Positions 1 through 7,698 of a stretch of DNA of 64,000 nucleotides are shown piece by piece (positions within the stretch are counted from its first letter, which is position 1; every line of letters starts with the position of its first letter). The notes under the pieces were generated by a model. That model was not told the origin of the DNA, made no database searches, and was given only the letters and a program-made list of their open reading frames with translations. The translations under genes were made by a program, and so were the position numbers. This stretch comes from Acetobacter cerevisiae. GTDB taxonomy: Bacteria; Pseudomonadota; Alphaproteobacteria; Acetobacterales; Acetobacteraceae. The stretch spans positions 21,745 to 85,744 of the forward strand of contig NZ_LHZA01000152.1 in assembly GCF_001580535.1 (NCBI RefSeq), read 5' to 3'.

Positions 1-1
1 G

Positions 2-544
2 GCCAATGCTGCCATTTGCCATATCTGCGCAGCGGGTGGCGTTGCCGGGGGCACGCATCTGTTCAACGCCATGGCTCCCATTACCAGCCGTAAGCCCGGT
101 CCCGTCACGGCCCTGATGTGCAGTGATGCTTACGCCGAAATGATTTTTGACACCCATCATGTTCACCCCGCCACCTTCCGGCTGGCGCATCGCGTGATGG
201 GAGGCAGGCTGGTTTTTGTCACAGACGCCATGCGGGCCACCGGCCTGCCCGAAGGCCCCAGCCAGTTGGGTGGGCAGGAAGTTATGGTGAAAGACGGCAC
301 CGCCCGCCTGCCCGATGGCAGTCTGGCAGGCAGCGTGCTGACGCTGGATCAGGCCCTGCGCAACGCTCTTCAGGCTGGCACACCCTTGCAGGAAGCTGCT
401 GCTCTACTCAGCACCAATCCGGCCCGCTATTTAGGCCTGACAGACCGGGGCGCACTGGAGTCAGGCAAGCGCGCTGATTTTGTCGTGCTGGATTCCGCCT
501 TTATGGTTGAGGAAGTCTGGGTGGGCGGGGAACGCATTCACTAA
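2..544 (+). CDS. nagA: N-acetylglucosamine-6-phosphate deacetylase, C-terminal part
   Basis: The reading frame is open from base 2, so the gene starts left of the window and only about 180 C-terminal residues are seen. The enzyme removes the acetyl group of GlcNAc-6-phosphate in amino-sugar recycling in the cytoplasm. Family signatures visible are THLFNAM shortly after the left edge, the H-x-HP segment (HHVHP), VTDAM with the catalytic Asp, and a GSVLTLDQALRN helix followed by a TNPARYLGL segment. The last stretch, GKRADFVVLD, is the typical closing strand of the amidohydrolase composite domain. The stop lies 92 bases before the next gene, on the same strand. The assignment rests on these motifs and is quite secure. 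Confidence 0.9.
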   Translation, partial: ANAAICHICAAGGVAGGTHLFNAMAPITSRKPGPVTALMCSDAYAEMIFDTHHVHPATFRLAHRVMGGRLVFVTDAMRATGLPEGPSQLGGQEVMVKDGTARLPDGSLAGSVLTLDQALRNALQAGTPLQEAAALLSTNPARYLGLTDRGALESGKRADFVVLDSAFMVEEVWVGGERIH

Positions 545-636
545 AGCCACGCAGACCTGCTCTCCGGGAACAGGCAGCGTGCGCGTTACGTTATGCAGAT
601 ACCCAGACACCTGACACAAACAAAGAGAGATGAACT

Positions 637-1590
637 ATGGATTTTCGCCCCCTCGGCACCACCGGCTTCCAGATTGCCCCCATTGTTTTTGGTGGCAATG
701 TGTTCGGCTGGACCCTTGATGAAAAAACCAGCTTCAGCATTCTGGATGCATTTGTTGACCACGGCTTTAACGCCATCGACACAGCTGATGTCTATTCCGT
801 CTGGGCCCCGGGGAACGAGGGTGGCGAGTCTGAAACCATTATTGGCAACTGGCTCAAGGCCAATCCGGGCAAGCGGGATCAGGTTTTCATTTTCACAAAG
901 GTCGGGTGGGATCTGGAAAAGCCGGGCGAGAAAGGGCTTTCCGAACGCTGGATTATGGAAGCGGCCGAACGCTCACTCAAACGTCTGGGCGTTGAACGGA
1001 TTGATCTCTATTTCTCCCACAGGGCTGACCCGGAAACGCCCTATGAAGAAACGCTCGGCGCTTTTGACAAACTGCTGAAAGCCGGAAAAATCCGCGCCAT
1101 CGGGGCCTCTAATCTGGATGCCAGCCAGCTCAGTTCTGCACTGGATGTGGCCAAAACCCACAACCTGCCGCGCTATGAAGTCATTCAGCCCGAATATAAC
1201 CTGTATGACCGCAATTCCTATGATGGCGCACTGCGGGATCTGTGCATCAAAGAGAAGCTCGGCGTGGTGCCCTATTACAGCCTTGCATCGGGTTTCCTAT
1301 CCGGAAAATACCGCACGCAGGATGATCTTTCCCAAAGCGCGCGCGGGTCTGGCATTGGCAAATATCTCAACCCACGTGGCCTGAAAATTCTGGCAGCCCT
1401 TGATGCCGTTGCTGCCCGGCATGATGCCAAACAGGCTGAAGTTGCTCTGGCCTGGCTGATTGGGCGGGAAGGGGTCACAGCCCCCATCGCCAGCGCAACC
1501 CGGCGTGAACATATCGAGAGTTTTGCAAAAGCCGTTCAGCTGAACCTCTCTGCAGAAGACCGTGCAGAGCTGGATGCCGCCAGCGCCTGA
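637..1590 (+). CDS. Aldo/keto reductase
   Basis: A 317-residue NAD(P)H-dependent aldo/keto reductase expected to reduce or oxidise small carbonyl compounds in the cytosol; the substrate cannot be read from sequence. The whole protein is one TIM barrel. The catalytic tetrad is visible as the Asp of AIDTADVYS with its following Tyr, the Lys of FIFTKVGWD, and the His of YFSHRAD. The C-terminal GASNLDASQL and SATRREHIESF segments fit cofactor-binding loops. The start ATG is preceded by AAAGAGAG, a usable ribosome site. It is followed by a strong hairpin terminator, so it closes the nagA-side transcription unit. It resembles the YajO/Tas-like branch rather than the xylose reductase branch. Confidence 0.9.
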   Translation: MDFRPLGTTGFQIAPIVFGGNVFGWTLDEKTSFSILDAFVDHGFNAIDTADVYSVWAPGNEGGESETIIGNWLKANPGKRDQVFIFTKVGWDLEKPGEKGLSERWIMEAAERSLKRLGVERIDLYFSHRADPETPYEETLGAFDKLLKAGKIRAIGASNLDASQLSSALDVAKTHNLPRYEVIQPEYNLYDRNSYDGALRDLCIKEKLGVVPYYSLASGFLSGKYRTQDDLSQSARGSGIGKYLNPRGLKILAALDAVAARHDAKQAEVALAWLIGREGVTAPIASATRREHIESFAKAVQLNLSAEDRAELDAASA

Positions 1591-1611
1591 CGCAACGGCA
1601 TCAGCCCCAAC

Positions 1612-1656
1612 AAAAAAGGGAAGAAGATCGGAGTATCCGGCCTTCTTCCCTTTTTT
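1612..1656. terminator. Bidirectional intrinsic terminator
   Basis: A 15-bp arm starting in an A-run (1612-1626) pairs perfectly with 1642-1656, which ends in six T. It lies between the convergent aldo/keto reductase and opgH genes. The A-run and T-run flank the stem, so it can serve both strands. Confidence 0.85.
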
Positions 1657-1701
1657 ATAAACACTCTCTTTTTCAGGGTATTTGAAAACCCCTGAAAAAA
1701 C

Positions 1702-3843
1702 TCAGGCTGGCAGGCGGCTTATGGCAGCAACACCTTCTGCACAACCCAGAACGGCAGCTTTTTCCTTGGGGGTCAGCTGCTTTTCCAGAACCGAGAGACT
1801 GGGTGCTTCCGAGACTTTCAGCAACCCGACCAATTGATCGGGGTTAATCGGATCGCCCGCTTTGCGAGGTGCCGGAAGCATGGCGGCATGGACCTGCAAC
1901 AGACCGGCATCGGCGCGCAAAGCACGCAAGGCGTCATGAGGCAGGGAGGGACCGTGATCCTCTTCCACAGCCTGCTCAGTCTTCAGCAGAACATCTGGCG
2001 GATGCGTTTCTTCCGGCACCAGAAGCAGACCAGCTTTTTTAAAGCTTTGGCCGACATCCCGGCTGCTGGTCATGACAACCAGCGGAATGGAAAAGACCAA
2101 CCCGAGCAGCACAGGCGTCATCCAGAAGAACAGGGACGGGGAGACAACCCACGCGCCAGCTCCCAGCAACAAACCAAAAATTGTAAATTTGGCGTACTGC
2201 CGAACAACTATCATAAACGGCACGCCGCCATCATCACGCTTTTGCGTGTTCCAGCCGGAATCATGCCCGGACAGAATGGACTGCACACCAGACGTCTGGA
2301 TCAGCATGGCGATGGGGGCAATCAGGCCACCAATCAGCGTTTCCACCACCACAGACGCCGCGGCCCGAATTGCACCGCCGCAGCCCTTGCAGGTCGCGCG
2401 GTCAAATATCAGGGCAATATAGGCCAGCAGCTTGGGTGCCAGCAGAATGGCCATGGTACCAATAAACACATACTTCGCCTGCACCGGGTCCACATGCGGC
2501 CAGTGCGGGTAAAGGAGTTTTGTATCCCCAAAATATTCGGGATGTTCAAAATGCGCCTGCAGGGAAATCAAAATCCCGGTCAGCAGGAACACCAGCCAGA
2601 GCGGAGAGGTGACGTAAGCACCAATCCCCACCACCATATGCATCCGGCTGATCCAGTGCAGCTTTTTGGTAGGCAGCACCTTCACATGCTGCAAGTTGCC
2701 CTGGCACCAGCGCCGGTCACGAATAGCCACATCCGTCAGAGACGGCGGGCTTTCTTCATACGATCCATCCAGCCCCGGCACCATGTGAATGGCCCAGCCA
2801 CCGCGACGCATGAGGGCCGCTTCCACAAAGTCATGGCTCAGAATGTGGCCGCCAAACGGCTTGCGTCCCGGCACATGCGGCAGGCCGGCCTGCCCGGCAA
2901 AGGCCTTGGTGCGGATAATGGCGTTATGGCCCCAGTAATTGCCTTCAGAGCCGTGCCACCAGGCAATGCCATGCGCAATCACCGGCCCATACACACGGCC
3001 CGCAAATTGCTGCAGGCGAGCAAACAGCGTGGTGCCGCCGACAATCACCGGAAGAGTCTGGATCAGCCCCACACCGGGGTTGCGCTCCATGGCCCCGGCC
3101 ATGCGCACCAGTGTCTCACCAGACATGACGGAGTCCGCATCCAGCGTAACCATCTGGTCATAGGCCCCGCCAAAGCGACGCACCCATTCCCCGACATTCC
3201 CAGCCTTGCGTTCCACATTGTTATGGCGGCGGCGATAGAAGATCCGGTTTTCTCCACCCGTCTGCGCACGCAGAGCGAGAAAAGCCGCTTCCTCTTCTAC
3301 CCACACATCCGGGTTGGTTGTGTCGGAGAGGATGAATACATCAAACGCATCCACCTGACCCGTTTCACACAGGCTGGTATAAATGGCTTTCAGCCCCGCC
3401 ATCACGCGGTGCGGGGGTTCATTATACGTGGGCAGCAACAAAGCTGTGCGGGAGCGCAGGGTAGGGAGCGGGCCTGACCGCGTAATCCCCAGCCCCAGAC
3501 CGCCACGTGTGATCAGCGAGACAAACCCGGCCAGTGACGACGTAAAGGCCAGTGCAATCCACAGGAACAGGGCAACAAACAGCACCAGCATCACCACCCC
3601 GAGGATGGAAGTGCCGTTGGCATCCAGCACCTTATGCGTGCGCCATGCGCCAAAGGCTGTCAGGGCCAGTGCGGACCCGATAACCAGAAACCGCCGCAGC
3701 CCGATGGTGGCCGGAGAAGTTGAAGGCGTTCTGGCTCGCCCTTCCATATCCGGCACGGCATGCAGGTCCTGCACCGGCATGGCCAGCGGGGCTTCTGGCG
3801 GAAGAGCCTGAAACGGCACGGTCTGTTTTACAGGCTGCGTCAT
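1702..3843 (-). CDS. opgH: Glucans biosynthesis glucosyltransferase H
   Basis: Inner-membrane family 2 glycosyltransferase that polymerises UDP-glucose into the beta-glucan backbone of osmoregulated periplasmic glucans. Visible are two N-terminal membrane segments, a cytoplasmic GT-A domain with YNEPP, LDADS and the RDRRWCQGN signature (QxxRW-type), and several C-terminal membrane helices. A longer ATG exists at 3867, but I prefer the ATG at 3843 (protein begins MTQPVKQ, 713 aa). It overlaps the opgG stop as TAATG, the usual arrangement for translational coupling. It is the second gene of an opgG-opgH operon. The length is below that of E. coli OpgH (about 850 aa), mainly from a shorter N-terminus. 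Confidence 0.92.
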   Translation of the reverse strand: MTQPVKQTVPFQALPPEAPLAMPVQDLHAVPDMEGRARTPSTSPATIGLRRFLVIGSALALTAFGAWRTHKVLDANGTSILGVVMLVLFVALFLWIALAFTSSLAGFVSLITRGGLGLGITRSGPLPTLRSRTALLLPTYNEPPHRVMAGLKAIYTSLCETGQVDAFDVFILSDTTNPDVWVEEEAAFLALRAQTGGENRIFYRRRHNNVERKAGNVGEWVRRFGGAYDQMVTLDADSVMSGETLVRMAGAMERNPGVGLIQTLPVIVGGTTLFARLQQFAGRVYGPVIAHGIAWWHGSEGNYWGHNAIIRTKAFAGQAGLPHVPGRKPFGGHILSHDFVEAALMRRGGWAIHMVPGLDGSYEESPPSLTDVAIRDRRWCQGNLQHVKVLPTKKLHWISRMHMVVGIGAYVTSPLWLVFLLTGILISLQAHFEHPEYFGDTKLLYPHWPHVDPVQAKYVFIGTMAILLAPKLLAYIALIFDRATCKGCGGAIRAAASVVVETLIGGLIAPIAMLIQTSGVQSILSGHDSGWNTQKRDDGGVPFMIVVRQYAKFTIFGLLLGAGAWVVSPSLFFWMTPVLLGLVFSIPLVVMTSSRDVGQSFKKAGLLLVPEETHPPDVLLKTEQAVEEDHGPSLPHDALRALRADAGLLQVHAAMLPAPRKAGDPINPDQLVGLLKVSEAPSLSVLEKQLTPKEKAAVLGCAEGVAAISRLPA

Positions 3844-5387
3844 TACGGCGTCCAACGGTACACCCATTCTTCTGAAACCGGGCCACTATCCGCTGCCAGA
3901 ACACAGCGGAGCTCCACAACCTTTTCATCACCGGGAACGAATTCAAAGGTTGTGCGCCAGCCATTGATATTCGGGTTTGGCTCGACCACCACGTTCCGGA
4001 TCTTGCCACCAGAAGACTGCGGTTCCAGATGGAACTTCGTGTCCTTTGGCAGTCGTTCAAACGGCACACCCATGAAATCGATCGCAAAGAAGCGGGCGTT
4101 TTTATCATCCACCACCGCGCCAACGCGGGTGGCTCCTACGCGGGCCAGCGGTGTGGGGAAGGGGGCATCCCACCCCCAGTACATCCGGTAGGTAAAGCTG
4201 TATTCCTTCCCCGCTTCGAGCGGAGTCTTGGGCCGCCAGAAGGAAACAATGTTGTCATTCACTTCATTCGGGGTCGGGATTTCCACCAGATCCACCCAGC
4301 CCTGACCCCAGTCCCCAATGGGTTCAATCCACAGGGACGGACGTTTTTCATAATTCAGGGCCAGATCTTCAAAATCATGGAAGTTTCGGCGGCGCTGCAT
4401 CAGGCCGAAACCGCGCGGGGAATCATCTGAAAACGCCGAGAACTGCAAATCGAGCGGGTTACGCAGCGGGCGGAACAGTTCCTGCCCGGCCCCCGTCCAC
4501 ATCTGCAGCGCTTCACTATCATGCGCAGCCGGACGCCAGTCATCCACATGGGTGCGGTCATTGGCGTCGAAGTAGAACATGCCTGTCAACGGTGCGATGC
4601 CGGACTGGTCAATTTTGGTGCGCGGGTAAAGGGTGGACTGAACATCAAACACCGTCGCATCACCCGGGCGGATGGTAAAGCGGAAGGCCCCGGCAACGGA
4701 GGGGCTGTCCAGCAGGGCATGCACCACCACGGCCTTCACACCCGGCTGGGGTTTTTCCAGCCAGAAGGCGCGGAAGAGTGCAAACTCCTCCCCTTTGGGG
4801 TCACCAGTCCCGTCCGCAAAGCCGCGTGCGGAGAGGCCGTAGCTCTGCCCCTTGGCAACGGCACGGAAATAGGATGCGCCCAGAAAGACGCAGAATTCTT
4901 CCATCACGCCCGGCGTGTTGATGGGAGTGCGCAACCGCAGCCCCGCAAAGCCGAGATTATCGTCCACCCTCAGAGACGGATCACCATAGGTGAAGAGGTC
5001 CGGGGAATAGGGAACGGCCTCAGACTTGCCGTCCGTAATTTCAAAAATATCGATCCGCGGGCGGTAGAGGAAACCACGTGGAAAAAACGCGACATCAAAA
5101 GCCAGATTGTCGTCATGCCACAGGGTTTTATCTTCCCGATAGGCAATGCTGCGGAACTGGTCGAAATTGAGATTATCCAGCGCTTTGGGCAGAGTCTGAG
5201 ACGGACCATGATACGGTGCACTGGCCAGACGCCGGGCAATCTGCCGGACCGTCATATCGTCAAATGTACCCGTTGCCCCTTCAAGCCCTTCTGCTCTGGC
5301 CTTACGGGCAACGCCGCTGGCCAGAGTAGCGAGTGTCGCCCCCGCGCCAATCCGAATTAAGTCTCGTCGCTGTACAGATGAAGACAC
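3843..5387 (-). CDS. opgG: Periplasmic glucan biosynthesis protein G/D
   Basis: A 514-residue periplasmic protein of the MdoG/OpgD family, required with OpgH for osmoregulated periplasmic glucan structure. The N-terminus has a twin-arginine-type signal (QRRDLIRIG followed by an alanine-rich hydrophobic stretch ending ARKARAEG). This points to Tat export of a folded protein, as in OpgD rather than E. coli OpgG. The rest is the two-domain beta-sandwich family; conserved stretches such as FFPRGFLYRP, RGFGLMQR and PSLWIEPIGDWGQGWVDLVEIPT split across the middle are recognisable. It overlaps opgH by one base. No opgC-, opgB- or opgE-type modifying gene is seen beside it. OpgG versus OpgD naming is uncertain. 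Confidence 0.9.
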   Translation of the reverse strand: MSSSVQRRDLIRIGAGATLATLASGVARKARAEGLEGATGTFDDMTVRQIARRLASAPYHGPSQTLPKALDNLNFDQFRSIAYREDKTLWHDDNLAFDVAFFPRGFLYRPRIDIFEITDGKSEAVPYSPDLFTYGDPSLRVDDNLGFAGLRLRTPINTPGVMEEFCVFLGASYFRAVAKGQSYGLSARGFADGTGDPKGEEFALFRAFWLEKPQPGVKAVVVHALLDSPSVAGAFRFTIRPGDATVFDVQSTLYPRTKIDQSGIAPLTGMFYFDANDRTHVDDWRPAAHDSEALQMWTGAGQELFRPLRNPLDLQFSAFSDDSPRGFGLMQRRRNFHDFEDLALNYEKRPSLWIEPIGDWGQGWVDLVEIPTPNEVNDNIVSFWRPKTPLEAGKEYSFTYRMYWGWDAPFPTPLARVGATRVGAVVDDKNARFFAIDFMGVPFERLPKDTKFHLEPQSSGGKIRNVVVEPNPNINGWRTTFEFVPGDEKVVELRCVLAADSGPVSEEWVYRWTP

Positions 5388-5446
5388 TCCAGACTCCCGA
5401 ATTCCCTATAGAGTTAAGGGCTAAAAATTTCTTTAATGACAAAATT

Positions 5447-5466
5447 GCCGTGCGATACGGCTTTTT
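5447..5466. terminator. Small hairpin terminator between HTH gene and opgG
   Basis: GCCGT and ACGGC form a 5-bp stem with a 5-nt loop. T-runs lie on both sides (T5 on the plus strand, AATTTTG on the minus strand). It sits just after the stop of the minus-strand HTH gene. The stem is short, so its efficiency is uncertain. Confidence 0.45.
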
Positions 5467-5473
5467 AAGGGCA

Positions 5474-5824
5474 TTACCCCACTTGTGGTGTTAAGAGTTT
5501 TTCAAGTTTTGCCAGATTGGCTTCCGCAGCCTGTGCAGCCTCTTTTTCGATATCCCGATAGCAGCGGACCACGGCCTCGCCTTCGGCTGTCAGAAAAGCG
5601 CCTCCACCGCCGCCGGGGCGCGTAACCACCAGAGGCTCCCGGAACAGTTGGTTGAGGCTATCCACCAATAACCATGTCCGACGGTAGGACATGCCCATGG
5701 CGCGTCCTGCCGCAGAAATGGACCCTGTTTCTGCCAGTTGCTCAAGCAGGCGGATTTTCCCATGCCCAAGGGCGGGCTTTTTGTCCGCATCCACCCGCAA
5801 GGTCAGTCTTAGCCGCTCTGTCAT
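5474..5824 (-). CDS. ModE-type winged-helix transcriptional regulator, stand-alone HTH domain
   Basis: A 116-residue protein made of only the N-terminal winged helix-turn-helix of ModE-like regulators. The recognition region reads GSISAAGRAMGMSYRRTWLLVDSLN. It is followed by the family's glycine-rich wing (RPGGGGGAFLTAEGEAVV) and a C-terminal helix rich in Ala and Glu that may form the dimer contact. The molybdate-binding MOP domains of full ModE are absent, so it cannot sense molybdate in the classical way. No molybdate transport genes are nearby. It lies upstream of opgG on the same strand, 86 bases away with a weak terminator between. A link to glucan synthesis is only positional. Confidence 0.82.
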   Translation of the reverse strand: MTERLRLTLRVDADKKPALGHGKIRLLEQLAETGSISAAGRAMGMSYRRTWLLVDSLNQLFREPLVVTRPGGGGGAFLTAEGEAVVRCYRDIEKEAAQAAEANLAKLEKLLTPQVG

Positions 5825-5916
5825 TCGCCTGCCCGCGTTCGCGTTGTCATTTTATGCGTGATATCATGAAGCATCATGTCTCTTCTTACCAAGGGCCACG
5901 CCCCGGCGATGTTCTC

Positions 5917-6441
5917 ATGACATACTCCAACGCAGATACCATCTGGCGATCCATGAGGCCAGACGATCTTGCCGCCACCATTACACTGGCGGCGCGCATT
6001 CATCCCGATTACCCGGAAGATGACGATATTTTCAGAGAACGGCTGGCTTTAGCGCCGGAGGGCTGCTTTGTGCTGGCCAATGTGCTTGGGGTTCATGGCT
6101 ATCTGATCAGCCACCCATGGGCGGGGCACCTCTCCCCACGCCTGAACTGCCTTCTGGGCAGCCTGCCAGCCCGGCCAGACAGTTGGTATCTGCATGATCT
6201 TGCGCTGGATGAAACGGTAAGGGGGCAGCGCAGGGCCAAAGACGCCATTGCACTGGCCGAAAAGGCCGCCCGCGCAGCACATCTGCCCGTGCTCAGCCTG
6301 ACGGCAACCGGCCCGGCCCGCACCTTCTGGCTGCGGCAGGGCTTTATGCCGGAAGAGATTTCAGAGGCTGAAAAAGCTGTGCTGGCTTCGTACGATCCCG
6401 AAGCCAGCTTTCTCTCCCGGCCCGTATCAGGCCGGGAGTAG
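5917..6441 (+). CDS. GNAT family N-acetyltransferase
   Basis: A predicted acetyl-CoA-dependent N-acetyltransferase of unknown substrate. The fold is shown by the N-terminal RSMRPDDLAATITLAARIHP, the central strand WYLHDLALDETVRGQRRAKDAI (acetyl-CoA loop, an R/Q-x-x-x variant of the pyrophosphate-binding motif) and the closing TATGPARTFWLRQGF. I start it at the ATG at 5917 (175 aa), because the fold begins right after it. ATGs at 5854 and 5866 in the same frame are possible and would add 17-21 residues of low complexity. It is transcribed away from the HTH gene and convergent with recA, three bases from its stop. Confidence 0.8.
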   Translation: MTYSNADTIWRSMRPDDLAATITLAARIHPDYPEDDDIFRERLALAPEGCFVLANVLGVHGYLISHPWAGHLSPRLNCLLGSLPARPDSWYLHDLALDETVRGQRRAKDAIALAEKAARAAHLPVLSLTATGPARTFWLRQGFMPEEISEAEKAVLASYDPEASFLSRPVSGRE

Positions 6442-6444
6442 GTC

Positions 6445-7473
6445 TTAGTCTTCTGTGTGGTGTTCGGGAGCCAGCATCATGGCTTCCGCCACAATCCCGG
6501 AATGCTCACGCACCTTGCGTTCAATCTCGGCGGCCATTTCCGGGTGGTCGCGCAGGAACTGCTTGGAGTTTTCACGCCCCTGACCAATCCGCTGGCTGTC
6601 GTAAGAGAACCATGCGCCGGATTTCTCCACCACACCGGCCTTCACGCCCAGATCGATCAGCTCGCCGACCTTACTGATGCCTTCGCCGTACATGATGTCG
6701 AACTCAACCTGACGGAACGGCGGGGCCATCTTGTTCTTGACCACCTTCACGCGCGTTTGGTTGCCCACCACTTCATCCTTGTCCTTGATGGACCCGATGC
6801 GGCGGATATCAAGACGAACAGAAGCATAGAACTTCAGCGCGTTACCGCCGGTGGTCGTTTCGGGGTTCCCGAACATCACGCCGATCTTCAGACGGATCTG
6901 GTTGAGGAAGATCATCATGGTGTTGGAACGCGCAACGGAGCCGGTCAGCTTACGCAGCGCCTGGCTCATCAGGCGGGCATGCAGGCCGACATGGCTATCG
7001 CCCATATCGCCTTCCAGTTCCGCACGCGGCACCAGAGCGGCCACACTATCCACCACCAGCACATCAATCGCGCCGGAGCGCACCAGTGTGTCAGCAATTT
7101 CCAGAGCCTGCTCACCCGCATCGGGCTGGCTGATCAGCAGGTTATCAATATCCACGCCCAGCTTCTTGGCGTAGCCGGGGTCCAGAGCATGCTCGGCGTC
7201 AATAAACGCGCAGGTGCCACCCCGCTTCTGGGCTTCTGCAATAGCATGCAGGGCCAGCGTGGTTTTACCGGAGCTTTCAGGCCCGTAAATTTCAACCACA
7301 CGGCCACGCGGAAGGCCACCAATCCCCAGAGCAATATCCAGCCCCAGAGACCCGCTGGGAACCACATCCGCCTGTTCCTTCGGGCGCTGCCCCAGCCGCA
7401 TGACAGAACCTTTCCCAAAAGCCCGTTCAATCTGCCCGAGCGCGCCTTCAAGAGCTTTTGCCTTATCCATCAT
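6445..7473 (-). CDS. recA: Recombinase RecA
   Basis: Full-length RecA (342 aa), the ATP-dependent strand-exchange protein and the co-protease that triggers LexA cleavage. Walker A is GPESSGKT at residues 64-71; the L2 loop and core signature [17 protein letters not shown] are intact. The acidic C-terminus (EHHTED) is typical. Two adjacent ATGs (7473 and 7470) follow GGAAAGGTGA; either can be the start. The 5' region of about 140 bases contains a candidate LexA operator (7622-7637). It is convergent with the GNAT gene. Confidence 0.98.
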   Translation of the reverse strand: MMDKAKALEGALGQIERAFGKGSVMRLGQRPKEQADVVPSGSLGLDIALGIGGLPRGRVVEIYGPESSGKTTLALHAIAEAQKRGGTCAFIDAEHALDPGYAKKLGVDIDNLLISQPDAGEQALEIADTLVRSGAIDVLVVDSVAALVPRAELEGDMGDSHVGLHARLMSQALRKLTGSVARSNTMMIFLNQIRLKIGVMFGNPETTTGGNALKFYASVRLDIRRIGSIKDKDEVVGNQTRVKVVKNKMAPPFRQVEFDIMYGEGISKVGELIDLGVKAGVVEKSGAWFSYDSQRIGQGRENSKQFLRDHPEMAAEIERKVREHSGIVAEAMMLAPEHHTED

Positions 7474-7621
7474 TCACCTTTCCTGTGGCCCTCGACTGAG
7501 GCCGGGAGTGCTACACTGTTCTAAGACGTGCCATAAAAGCCGCGCACCGGGCAATGACCGGCATCAAGCCCCAGAGTCCGCTCAGGCACCTTAAGAATTT
7601 GATTTCTATTTGTTCTTATAG

Positions 7622-7637
7622 AAACAAAACAAGAACG
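7622..7637 (-). promoter_or_regulatory. Candidate LexA (SOS) operator of recA
   Basis: On the minus strand the sequence GTTCTTGTTTTGTTT gives GTTC-N7-GTTT, one base away from the alphaproteobacterial LexA consensus GTTC-N7-GTTC. It lies about 150 bases upstream of the recA start. A near-identical element (GTTCCTGTTTTGTCC) is found upstream of uvrA at 51371, which strengthens the call. The half-site mismatch leaves some doubt. Confidence 0.6.
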
Positions 7638-7698
7638 CTTCAAGCCGGAAACAGGCGGCCCAAAGCCGCCTTGCCTCCTGCCGCCAACGCGACAGACC

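Noticed and set aside
1834..3477. 547-codon plus-strand ORF
   Set aside because: Exact antisense of opgH; rich in His, Gln and Arg as expected for a shadow frame of a GC-rich gene.
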